Source of the DNA: Paenibacillus_AP thailandensis
GTDB taxonomy: Bacteria; Bacillota; Bacilli; Paenibacillales; Paenibacillaceae
Assembly (NCBI RefSeq): GCF_042685365.1
Contig: NZ_JBHUMY010000001.1
Location: forward strand, 496,001-560,000
Direction of reading: 5' to 3'
DNA: 64,000 nucleotides
The position numbers and the translations under genes were made by a program. Of this stretch, positions 43,984 through 51,481 are shown one piece after another. Position 1 is the stretch's first letter. Every line of letters begins with the position of its first letter. The notes under the pieces were generated by a model. It saw only the letters and a program-made list of their open reading frames with translations. It was not told the origin of the DNA and did not search any database.

Positions 43984-44013
43984 GACGGCAAGGGGGCCCA
44001 CCTCCCTGCCGTC
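43984..44013 (-). terminator. Hairpin between prkA and the globin-sensor gene
   Basis: GACGGCA and TGCCGTC pair around a G/C-rich inner stem, followed on the minus strand by TTTGC. Two further perfect hairpins lie closer to prkA at 44080-44115 (AGCGGCAA...TTGCCGCT and CTCGCTT..AAGCGAG). Confidence 0.5.
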
Positions 44014-44178
44014 AAACTTCGCCGCAAATATTAGATTGCACTCGCTAACGCATTAAAGCGAGTCGGAGTTTTCAAGCGGCAAATAAGCTTGCCGCTCGCT
44101 TGCGAAGCGAGCTCGCTCCGCAAACCGCGTCGCCCTCGCGTCTTCGCGAAATCCCCGATAAGGGTTAAGAGATTAAAA

Positions 44179-46074
44179 TTAACGGTTCAGCAAGCTGCCG
44201 ACGTACCGAAGCAATTCGTTGGCGCAGATCGGGCAATAGCCGTGTTCGTCGATCAGCCGTTTCGTCACCTCGTTCATCCGCTTCAGCTGGCTTTCGTCCG
44301 GCGTTTTGGTCGAAGTCGTAATTTTGACGATATCTTTCAAATCGGCGAACAGCTTTTTCTCTACCGCCTCCCGCAGACGCTCGTGGCTCGTAAAATCGAA
44401 CTTTTTGCCTTTGCGGGAATAAGACGAGATCCGGATCAATATTTCTTCGCGGAACGCTTTTTTCGCGTTTTCCGATACGCCGATTTGCTCTTCGATGGAA
44501 CGCATAAGCCTTTCGTCCGGATCCAGCTCTTCGCCGGTAAGCGGATCTTTGATTTTCGTCCAGTTGCAGTAGGCTTCGATATTGTCCAAGTAATTTTCGA
44601 AGAGCGTCCTCGCCGACTCCTCGAACGAATAGACGAACGCCTTCTGCACTTCCTTCTTCGCCAAGCTGTCGTATTCTTTCCGGGCGACGGAAATAAAGTT
44701 CAAATACCGCTCGCGCTCATCCTTCGTAATCGACGGGTGCTGGTCGAGGCCGTCCTTTAAGGCGCGCAGCACGTCAAGCGCGTTGATGCACGACGTATCC
44801 TGCTTGATAAGCGCGCTCGAAATGCGGTTGATGACATACCGGGGATCGATTCCGGTCATCCCTTCCTCGATATATTCGTTTTGCATTTCCTTCAGGTCGG
44901 CGTCCTTGAAGCCCTCCACTTCCTCGCCGTCGTACATGCGCATTTTTTTGACCAGATCCATCCCTTGCTTCTTCGTCTCCTTCAGACGGGTAAGAATCGA
45001 GAAGATGGCGGCGGACCGGAGCGCGTGCGGAGCGATGTGGATATGCCTCATGTCGCTTTGGCCGATCAGCTTCGTATATATTTTCTCCTCCTCCGAAACC
45101 TTCAGGTTATACGGAATCGGCATGACGATCATCCGGGACTGCAGCGCTTCGTTTTTCTTGTTGCTTATAAACGATTTGTATTCCGATTCGTTCGTGTGGG
45201 CGATAATAAGCTCATCCGCGCTGATGAGCGCAAATCGGCCCGCCTTGAAATTGCCCTCCTGCGTTAAGGAAAGCAGGTTCCACAAAAACTTCTCGTCGCA
45301 TTTCAGCATTTCCTGAAATTCCATCAGGCCGCGGTTCGCCTTGTTTAATTCCCCGTCGAACCGGTAAGCGCGCGGATCGGACTCCGAGCCGTATTCCGTA
45401 ATCGTCGAGAAGTCGATGCTGCCGGTCAAGTCCGCAATATCTTGCGATTTTGGGTCCGAGGGGCTGAACGTGCCGATGCCGACGCGGTTTTCTTCCGAGA
45501 TAAGAACGCGTTCGACCAATACGTTCTGAATATCGCCGCCGTATTCGGTCTTTAAGCGCATCTGGCAGCTCGGGCACAAGCTTCCTTCGATCCGGACGCC
45601 AAGCTCGGCTTCGACTTCGGAACGCAGCTCATGCGGTATAAGATGAAGCGGCTCCTCGTGCATCGGGCAGCCTTTAATCGCGTAAACCGCGCCGCGCTGC
45701 GTCTTCGAGAACTTCTCGAGCCCTTTCTTCAGCATCGTCACAATCGTCGATTTGCCGCCGCTGACAGGCCCCATGAGCAGCAGTATCCGCTTCCGGACGT
45801 CCAGCCTTCTGGCTGAGGAATGGAAATATTCCTCCACCAGCTTTTCGATCGCCCGGTCGAGGCCGTAAATTTCCTGCTCGAAAAATTTGTACTTTTTACG
45901 TCCTCCGGCTTCTTCGATACCGTACGATTCAATCATTTCATACACACGCGCATGAGCTGTCATGGCCGGGGACGGATCTTTCTTCAACAGGTCAACATAT
46001 TCTTTGAACGTGCCGGTCCATGCCAGCTTCTCGTTCTCTGTCTGATATTCCGCAATCCGTTTAAAAATGTCCAT
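44179..46074 (-). CDS. prkA: Serine protein kinase PrkA
   Basis: A 631-residue protein, the same length as B. subtilis PrkA. It has an AAA-type Walker A (GPVSGGKST), a Zn-like cluster (CPSCQMRL), VIEHTNESEYKSF-type Walker B region and a C-terminal kinase-like part. PrkA is made in the mother cell and affects sporulation, and may act as a AAA protease or kinase. ATG at 46074 follows GGAGGAGG; a longer frame adds 11 residues. The partners yhbH and spoVR are not in the immediate neighbourhood. Confidence 0.94.
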   Translation of the reverse strand: MDIFKRIAEYQTENEKLAWTGTFKEYVDLLKKDPSPAMTAHARVYEMIESYGIEEAGGRKKYKFFEQEIYGLDRAIEKLVEEYFHSSARRLDVRKRILLLMGPVSGGKSTIVTMLKKGLEKFSKTQRGAVYAIKGCPMHEEPLHLIPHELRSEVEAELGVRIEGSLCPSCQMRLKTEYGGDIQNVLVERVLISEENRVGIGTFSPSDPKSQDIADLTGSIDFSTITEYGSESDPRAYRFDGELNKANRGLMEFQEMLKCDEKFLWNLLSLTQEGNFKAGRFALISADELIIAHTNESEYKSFISNKKNEALQSRMIVMPIPYNLKVSEEEKIYTKLIGQSDMRHIHIAPHALRSAAIFSILTRLKETKKQGMDLVKKMRMYDGEEVEGFKDADLKEMQNEYIEEGMTGIDPRYVINRISSALIKQDTSCINALDVLRALKDGLDQHPSITKDERERYLNFISVARKEYDSLAKKEVQKAFVYSFEESARTLFENYLDNIEAYCNWTKIKDPLTGEELDPDERLMRSIEEQIGVSENAKKAFREEILIRISSYSRKGKKFDFTSHERLREAVEKKLFADLKDIVKITTSTKTPDESQLKRMNEVTKRLIDEHGYCPICANELLRYVGSLLNR

Positions 46075-46275
46075 GAAGCGCCTCCTCCCATCGCATTCCG
46101 CCGTCATTTCTCCGCCCGGGATAACGATCTATCGATCTTTACGAGTGGACTCTCCAACATCAAGTGAAGTATTACATAACTATGCGTAGACAGGTCGGAA
46201 ATTGACCATTATTTTTGTCCTCGATTCGCCATGATGCGACAATGCGAGACTGGTGAGCGAACCTATCCGATTTGC

Positions 46276-46281
46276 TATAAT
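46276..46281 (+). promoter_or_regulatory. Extended -10 promoter of the DUF2161 gene
   Basis: TGCTATAAT has a perfect TATAAT (46276-46281) with an extended TG. It lies inside the longest open frame, which shows that the real start codon is further downstream, at GTG 46316. Confidence 0.65.
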
Positions 46282-46315
46282 AATAGAATGTTTACGCCCG
46301 GAAGGAGGGCCCGAA

Positions 46316-47023
46316 GTGGCTGTACGCAAGGAAGAGGAGCTATACTTGCCGATTAAGGCGTTCTATGAACAACAAGGGTATATCGTCAAAAGCGAGGTGC
46401 TTCATTGCGATTTGGTCGCCATGACACCGGACGGAAGCGAAACGGTTATCGTGGAGATGAAAAAAACGTTCAATCTGGCTTTGCTGCTGCAAGGCATCGA
46501 ACGGCTCCGCATCAATGACCGCGTCATGCTTGCCGTCGAGCGGAACCGCAAAAAAAGCGGGGCCCACAACCAGCGGTTCGGCGATATCGCCGAGCTGTGC
46601 CGCATGCTTGGCATTGGCCTCATGACCGTCACCTTCTTCAAGACAAAACCGGCCGTCATCGAAGTGCTGTGCGAGCCCGGAGACGAACCGGTCAGGCGCG
46701 CAAGGCCGAAACGGCAATCCAAGCTGCTGCAGGAGTTCCGGGAGCGGTCCGGCGATTACAATGTCGGCGGCAGCACGGGGCGCAAGCTTGTCACGGCTTA
46801 CCGGGAGAAAGCGCTCAAGCTGGCGCATGCGATGCATGAGGCCGGTCCGTTGTCGCCGAGCCGCGCGAAGGCGTTGACCGGCAATCCGCGCTGCGCAGAA
46901 TTGCTGCGGCACAACTATTACGGCTGGTTCGAGCGGATCGAACGGGGCAAGTACGGGTTGACGCCGGAAGGGACGGCGGCTTTGGCGGAATACGCCGACG
47001 TGATCGGCAAGCGGATTCCGTAA
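46316..47023 (+). CDS. DUF2161 PD-(D/E)XK nuclease-like protein
   Basis: A 235-residue protein. The N-terminal half has CDLVAM and IVEMKK, the D-x(n)-ExK core of a PD-(D/E)XK fold; the family is often named DUF2161 phosphodiesterase-type. The C-terminal half looks like a winged helix (YGLTPEGTAALAEY). GTG at 46316 follows GGAAGGAGG with 8-nt spacing, and the -10 element at 46276 lies before it, so a longer frame from 46253 is excluded. Substrate DNA or RNA and biological role are unknown. Confidence 0.78.
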   Translation: MAVRKEEELYLPIKAFYEQQGYIVKSEVLHCDLVAMTPDGSETVIVEMKKTFNLALLLQGIERLRINDRVMLAVERNRKKSGAHNQRFGDIAELCRMLGIGLMTVTFFKTKPAVIEVLCEPGDEPVRRARPKRQSKLLQEFRERSGDYNVGGSTGRKLVTAYREKALKLAHAMHEAGPLSPSRAKALTGNPRCAELLRHNYYGWFERIERGKYGLTPEGTAALAEYADVIGKRIP

Positions 47024-47060
47024 TTTCATTTCCATCGTTTTCTTTTGGCGGAACGTTGGG

Positions 47061-47066
47061 TATAAT
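47061..47066 (+). promoter_or_regulatory. -10 element of the small membrane peptide gene
   Basis: TATAAT at 47061-47066, 30 bp before the ATG, supports separate transcription of the 32-residue peptide. The -35 is poor. Confidence 0.45.
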
Positions 47067-47096
47067 ATAGGCAGTTCAATGGAGGTGTCTAACGCG

Positions 47097-47195
47097 ATGA
47101 GCATCAACTTTATTATCGTGATGACGGTGTTTGTGTTGATTTTGACCGCAATTTGTACTTCCTCTTACAACGACGACAAAACAAAAGGGCTTTAA
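47097..47195 (+). CDS. 32-residue membrane peptide
   Basis: ATG 47097 to TAA 47195 encodes 32 residues: MSINF, a hydrophobic helix (IIVMTVFVLILTAICT) and a hydrophilic tail (SSYNDDKTKGL). A ribosome site GGAGGTG lies 10 nt before the start and a TATAAT before that; a strong terminator follows 85 nt later. The signals and the single membrane helix make this a real small gene. It may be a small membrane regulator or toxin-like peptide, but no family is recognised and no antitoxin is seen. Confidence 0.6.
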   Translation: MSINFIIVMTVFVLILTAICTSSYNDDKTKGL

Positions 47196-47280
47196 GCCAA
47201 GACAAGGAGAAGCGCCGCTCCGGGCGCAACCCCGAAGGACAAGCCTTCTCCCGTCAAGGCGCTTGAACGTGCGATACAAA

Positions 47281-47318
47281 GAAGCCTCCGGACGCTGGGC
47301 GCGTCTGGAGGCTTCTTA
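47281..47318. terminator. Bidirectional terminator
   Basis: GAAGCCTCCGGACGC and GCGTCTGGAGGCTTC form a 15-bp stem (one G-T pair), followed by TTAG on plus and TTTG on minus. It ends the small peptide gene and the abrB-like gene, which converge. Confidence 0.85.
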
Positions 47319-47373
47319 GTTATTGAAGCGGCGTATAAAGGCCGCATCGTATTCGAAGGTTAGTATACGAAAA

Positions 47374-47619
47374 CTATTTCAGATAAGCCATCTCGCTTAA
47401 ACATTGCGCGCACAAGTGGCGCTCCTTGAATTCGGATACTTCGTCCATCGAACTGCAAAATACGCATCTTGGGCGGTAACGCTCCAAAATGATATGGTCG
47501 CCTTGCACTAAAATTTCCACCGGATCGCCTTCGTTCATCTGATAACGTTTGCGCAACGATTTCGGAAGCACAATCCTTCCCAGTTGGTCTACTTTTCTCA
47601 CTACTCCTGCTGGTTTCAT
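47374..47619 (-). CDS. AbrB-type transition-state regulator with a Cys ribbon
   Basis: An 81-residue DNA-binding protein. The N-terminal swapped-hairpin domain (GVVRKVDQLGRIVLPKSLRKRYQM) is AbrB-like. Unlike B. subtilis AbrB, the C-terminus has two Cys pairs (CVFC and CAQC) about 20 residues apart, which suggests a zinc ribbon for dimerisation. ATG at 47619 follows GAGGTGG; the longer frame uses a GTG inside that ribosome site. It would repress stationary-phase genes. Variant AbrB proteins with such a ribbon occur in Bacillales, but the exact targets are unknown. Confidence 0.85.
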   Translation of the reverse strand: MKPAGVVRKVDQLGRIVLPKSLRKRYQMNEGDPVEILVQGDHIILERYRPRCVFCSSMDEVSEFKERHLCAQCLSEMAYLK

Positions 47620-47746
47620 CTTTTCCACCTCTTTTTATGTCTAGATTTGCAAGCCGGCTCCAGTGAAACCTTTGCATTTAACCTTTTCGATTGCCGTTTC
47701 CCTTTTTCCTTCCCTTAAAGCCAAAAAAACTTGCCTTTGCGTATTT

Positions 47747-48211
47747 TTAACTCATGCCGGGAAAGCCGTTTTGCCTCAGCGCTTCAAACAATATAATAGC
47801 TGCGGAATTGGAAAGATTCAGCGATCGGACTTTGTCGGTCATCGGCATCCGGATGCTTGTCTCCGGATTGGCTTCCAGCAGCTCAGCCGGCAGCCCTTTC
47901 GTCTCCTTGCCGAATACAAAGAAATCTCCGTCCCGATATTGCAAATCCGAGTAAACTTTGGATGCGCGGGTGCTCGTGTAAAAAAAACGGCCCTCGGGAT
48001 TCGCATCCAGCACTTCCTGGAACGAATCGTGATACTCGATATGTACCGCATACCAATAATCCAGTCCCGCCCGCTTCAACGTCTTGTCGTCGGTATTGAA
48101 GCCCAGCGGCCGGACCAGATGCAGATGCGTGCCTGTCGCTGCGCAGGTTCGTGCAATATTGCCTGTGTTAGCCGGAATTTCCGGCTCAACCAATACGATA
48201 TGAAACGCCAT
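47747..48211 (-). CDS. trmL: tRNA (cytidine(34)-2'-O)-methyltransferase
   Basis: A 154-residue SPOUT methyltransferase. HIVLVEPEIPANTGNIARTC at the start and VFGKETKGLPAELLE plus VRSLNLSNSAAIILFEALRQ at the end form the knot and SAM site of TrmL/CspR. It methylates the 2'-O of the wobble position of tRNA-Leu. An SD-like GGAGGG precedes the ATG. It converges weakly with the AbrB-like gene upstream on the same strand. Confidence 0.92.
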   Translation of the reverse strand: MAFHIVLVEPEIPANTGNIARTCAATGTHLHLVRPLGFNTDDKTLKRAGLDYWYAVHIEYHDSFQEVLDANPEGRFFYTSTRASKVYSDLQYRDGDFFVFGKETKGLPAELLEANPETSIRMPMTDKVRSLNLSNSAAIILFEALRQNGFPGMS

Positions 48212-48409
48212 TCCCTCCTATCACCTCTAACGAACTATTATACACGAAACCTGCTATGTATACGAATTAAGTCCGTTTTTCGTTTCAATGCCACTTTTTA
48301 CACACGCTTAACGTTATCTTAATCTTCGCATGAATTTGGACTTCTACAATGGTGCTATCATCGAACCAACCAGTATAAGAGTGGACTTTAGAACAAAGGA
48401 GACCATGAG

Positions 48410-49132
48410 ATGAAGAAGAAAATATTGGTCGTTGACGACGAGCCCTCCATCTCCACCCTTATCGAATTTAATTTAAAGCTTGCAGGCTACGAAGTCCGCT
48501 GCGTTCACGACGGAGAAGCCGTCTTCGAATGGCTGAAGCCGTTTCGTCCCGATTTGATCGTGCTTGATCTGATGCTGCCCAAGATGGACGGCATCGAAGT
48601 ATGCAGGGAGCTCCGCAGGCAAAACAATGCCGTTCCGATCGTTATGCTTACCGCGCTGCAAGATGTCAGCGACAAAATCGCCGGCCTGGACAACGGCGCC
48701 GACGACTATATGACGAAGCCGTTTAGCCCGCAGGAGCTGATCTCCCGCATTCAGGCCATTTTCCGCCGCGTCCAGGCGCTGCCCGGTACAAGCGAAAATG
48801 CCGTATACGAGATCGGCAAGCTTACGGTGAAAGCCGAGCAGCGGGAAGTGCTCGTAAACGGCAAGCCGATCGAGCTGACGCCGAAAGAATTCGAGCTGCT
48901 CTTGTTCCTGTGCGTTCACCGGGGCAAAGTGCTGAGCCGCCAACAGCTGCTTCACGGCGTTTGGGATTACCACTTTCTCGGCGATACGCGCATCGTGGAC
49001 GTGCATATTAGCCATCTCCGCGACAAAATCGAAAAAAACACGCGCATGCCGGAATATATTACGACCGTTCGCAACGTCGGGTACAAGCTCAACATCCCCG
49101 CGATGCCCGACTCGTCGATGGCGCAGGCGTAA
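48410..49132 (+). CDS. OmpR/PhoB-type response regulator, orphan
   Basis: A 240-residue protein: a receiver domain with the acidic pair (VVDDEPS), phospho-acceptor Asp in VLDLMLPKMDG, Thr in MLTAL and Lys in TKPFSP, then a winged-helix DNA-binding domain (LTPKEFELLLFLC ... VDVHISHLRDKIE). All key residues are intact, so it is probably phosphorylated, but no histidine kinase gene is adjacent: the next gene is serC on the opposite strand, separated by a strong terminator. ATG follows AAAGGAGA. Its kinase must be encoded elsewhere. Confidence 0.88.
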   Translation: MKKKILVVDDEPSISTLIEFNLKLAGYEVRCVHDGEAVFEWLKPFRPDLIVLDLMLPKMDGIEVCRELRRQNNAVPIVMLTALQDVSDKIAGLDNGADDYMTKPFSPQELISRIQAIFRRVQALPGTSENAVYEIGKLTVKAEQREVLVNGKPIELTPKEFELLLFLCVHRGKVLSRQQLLHGVWDYHFLGDTRIVDVHISHLRDKIEKNTRMPEYITTVRNVGYKLNIPAMPDSSMAQA

Positions 49133-49163
49133 CCGCCTTGCCGGCGATCGTTACACCAGTTTC

Positions 49164-49217
49164 GAAAAAAAACCGCCTGGTCTTCCTTTTTGCGAAAAGG
49201 AAGACAGGCGGTTTTTA
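49164..49217. terminator. Strong bidirectional terminator
   Basis: CCGCCTG-G-TCTTCCTTTT and AAAAGGAAGACAGGCGG form a long stem with one bulged G, flanked by A8 and TTTTT. It ends the orphan response regulator gene (plus strand) and can stop transcription from the other side. Confidence 0.9.
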
Positions 49218-49332
49218 ATATAAGGATTTATAAATGATTTCCTGATAATCGCCCTGTATTTCTCGTCTCGCCGAAACGGTTCTTCCTTTGACAAGGACGG
49301 CGAAGCCGTTTGTGCTTGCGCGGGAATGACGT

Positions 49333-50418
49333 TTAGCCGTGGCGCTTCTGGAAGTCCGCCATAAATTCTACAAGCGCCTTGCAGCTTTCAAGCGGCACGG
49401 CGTTGTAGGTGGAAGCCCGCAGGCCGCCGACGTCGCGATGGCCCTTCAAGCCCGAGAACCCTTGCTGCTCCGATTCCTTGACGAACAGCTTCTCCAGCTC
49501 CTCGGAATGAATGCGGAACGTAATGTTCATCGCCGAGCGGCTGTCCGGCTGCGCAACGCCGCGATAGAAGCCTCCGCTTTGGTCGATGGCGTCGTAAATG
49601 AGCTTCGTCTTATCGCGGTTGTATTGGTCGATTTGGGCTACGCCGCCTTTGGACTTGATCCATTTCAGCACCAGTCCCACCATGTATACGGAGAAGGACG
49701 GAGGCGTATTATAAAGCGAATTGTTTTTGGCGTGCGTTTCGTAACGGAAAATGGCCGGGATCGATTTCGGGCTTCTTTCCACGAGATCGTCGCGAATGAT
49801 GACGACCGTTACGCCGGAAGGGCCCAGGTTTTTTTGCGCACCCGCATAAATGAGTCCGAATTTGCTAACGTCGATCGGACGGCTTAAAATATCGCTCGAC
49901 ATGTCCGCTACGAGCGGCACGTTGCCGGTGTCCGGAAATGCGGCAAATTGCGTTCCGCCGATCGTCTCGTTGGACGTAAGGTGCAGGTAGGACGCTTGCT
50001 CCGGAACGTCGATTTCCGACAGGCTTGGCATGCGCTTGAAATCGTCGGATTCCGTCGACGCGGCGATAACCGTCTCGCCGATAAGCTTCGCTTCCTTGAT
50101 CGCTTTGCCCGCCCAGTTGCCCGTATGGACGTATGCGGCCGGACGGCCTTCCTGAATCAGGTTCATCGGAATCATCGCAAATTGCTGGCTTGCCCCGCCC
50201 TGCAGGAACAGCACCCGGTAGTTGTCGGGAATGCTCAGCAGTTCGCGCATAAGCGCTTGGGCTTCGTTGTTGACTTGCTCGAACAGCCCGCTGCGGTGCG
50301 ACATTTCCATGATGGACATGCCTGCGCCCTCGTATTCGACAAATTGTTCCTGCGCTTGCTGAAGAACCTCAAGCGGAAGAGCAGCCGGACCGGCGTTAAA
50401 GTTATAAGCTCGTTTCAT
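49333..50418 (-). CDS. serC: 3-phosphoserine aminotransferase
   Basis: A 361-residue PLP-dependent transaminase. AYNFNAGPAALPLEVL at the start and the Schiff-base Lys in YAGAQKNLGPSG are the family hallmarks, as are HMHRSGLF-like MSHRSGLFEQ and GGTQFAAFP. It converts 3-phosphohydroxypyruvate to phosphoserine in serine synthesis and also acts in vitamin B6 formation. ATG at 50418 follows AAGGTGG; a longer frame adds 14 residues. It stands alone in this region; no serA is adjacent, unlike some Bacilli. Confidence 0.95.
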   Translation of the reverse strand: MKRAYNFNAGPAALPLEVLQQAQEQFVEYEGAGMSIMEMSHRSGLFEQVNNEAQALMRELLSIPDNYRVLFLQGGASQQFAMIPMNLIQEGRPAAYVHTGNWAGKAIKEAKLIGETVIAASTESDDFKRMPSLSEIDVPEQASYLHLTSNETIGGTQFAAFPDTGNVPLVADMSSDILSRPIDVSKFGLIYAGAQKNLGPSGVTVVIIRDDLVERSPKSIPAIFRYETHAKNNSLYNTPPSFSVYMVGLVLKWIKSKGGVAQIDQYNRDKTKLIYDAIDQSGGFYRGVAQPDSRSAMNITFRIHSEELEKLFVKESEQQGFSGLKGHRDVGGLRASTYNAVPLESCKALVEFMADFQKRHG

Positions 50419-50554
50419 TTCCGTTACCACCTTTATCGTATTCGAATAGCGCCATAGCATGAAAATATGATATGGCTATAATAGCAATTTTAGAGCATAC
50501 GTTCAATACCAACTCGTATAAAAAACGAATAAAAGTCGAACGGAGGTTAGCATT

Positions 50555-51139
50555 TTGTACGAAAATATTCGGATTTTCACTGCAATCGCTTTATCTGAAG
50601 ACGCTCGGCGCTCCATTTCCGCCCTTGTCCCCGAATGGCAAATTAATTTATCTTTCGATCGGTGGGTATACCCCGAAGACTGGCATTTGACGCTGCATTT
50701 TATCGGAGACGTTCCCGTCTCCTCTCTCCCCCTTGTCGAAGAAGCGCTGCGAGAGGCATGCTCCGAACAACCTAACCCGTTTCAGCTGGAGATTAACGGT
50801 CTCGGAACGTTCGGGAAGCCCGATCGGCCATCGGTCCTATGGCTTGGTTTGTCGTCGCTTCCCGAAGAGCTTCCGAGGCTTCACGAGGCGCTTGGAAATA
50901 CGCTGGCGGACAAGCTTGGCTTTACGCCGGAGAAGCGCCCGTACGGGCCGCATGTCACGTTAGCTCGCAAATATACGGGTGCAGCTCCTTTCCAAGACGG
51001 CCTATTGTCCGGTTTCAACGACAAGCTCAAGACGAACGCCGTCTCATGGAACGTCGACGGTATCGTAGCCTATCGTACCCATATGGGCCGCAAGCCTATG
51101 TACGAGGAGGTTGCGCGGGTCATGTTTCCCCAGGCCTAA
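50555..51139 (+). CDS. thpR: RNA 2',3'-cyclic phosphodiesterase (LigT/ThpR)
   Basis: A 194-residue 2H phosphoesterase with the two HxTx motifs HLTLHFIG (about residue 47) and HVTLARK (about 134). It opens 2',3'-cyclic phosphates on RNA ends, and in vitro can ligate tRNA halves. TTG at 50555 follows GGAGG at 8 nt. It is divergent from serC by 136 bp. It is followed by an unusual intergenic region. Confidence 0.9.
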   Translation: MYENIRIFTAIALSEDARRSISALVPEWQINLSFDRWVYPEDWHLTLHFIGDVPVSSLPLVEEALREACSEQPNPFQLEINGLGTFGKPDRPSVLWLGLSSLPEELPRLHEALGNTLADKLGFTPEKRPYGPHVTLARKYTGAAPFQDGLLSGFNDKLKTNAVSWNVDGIVAYRTHMGRKPMYEEVARVMFPQA

Positions 51140-51417
51140 GGCGGGTCCTGTAGGGATCCCAATTTTCGCCAATCCTCTCCAAGGACCTCCAACCACCAAA
51201 TCATGATATAAACGGACTGGAAGCGTGTCCCGCAGGGACACAAGCGCTCATAGCACGAAGTGGATGGACTGGCGTCTCTGGTGAAGGTGTCGTTCCCCTT
51301 TTGGGGTGTCCAGAGGGGCAAAGCCCCTTGGGGTCCCCCTTACGACAAGGGGGATTTAGGGGGTTGGGAGCCCTTTGATTTAGAGGGTTGGGAGCTTTAG
51401 GACTCGCGCTTATCATG
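51140..51417. repeat. Intergenic mosaic with internal hairpins and repeats, possibly a dispersed element
   Basis: This 280-bp stretch is not coding. It contains a perfect hairpin GTGTCCCGCAGGGACAC (51226-51242), a hairpin GGGGCAAAGCCCC near 51316, and two copies of AGGGGTTGGGAGC or AGGGTTGGGAGC (about 51357 and 51382). Base use is unlike the neighbours (long G and C runs). Such short G-rich mosaics are often dispersed in Paenibacillus-type genomes; only a whole-genome search could confirm it. Confidence 0.4.
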
Positions 51418-51446
51418 AAAAAACGGGCTCCCGATTGGGAACCCGC
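51418..51446 (-). terminator. Intrinsic terminator of glnA
   Basis: On the minus strand CGGGTTCCC and GGGAGCCCG form a 9-bp stem with an AATC loop, followed by TTTTTT. It lies 36 nt after the glnA stop. Confidence 0.85.
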
Positions 51447-51481
51447 TTGGTAACATTATCATTTGTACGTATGAGTGCTGA

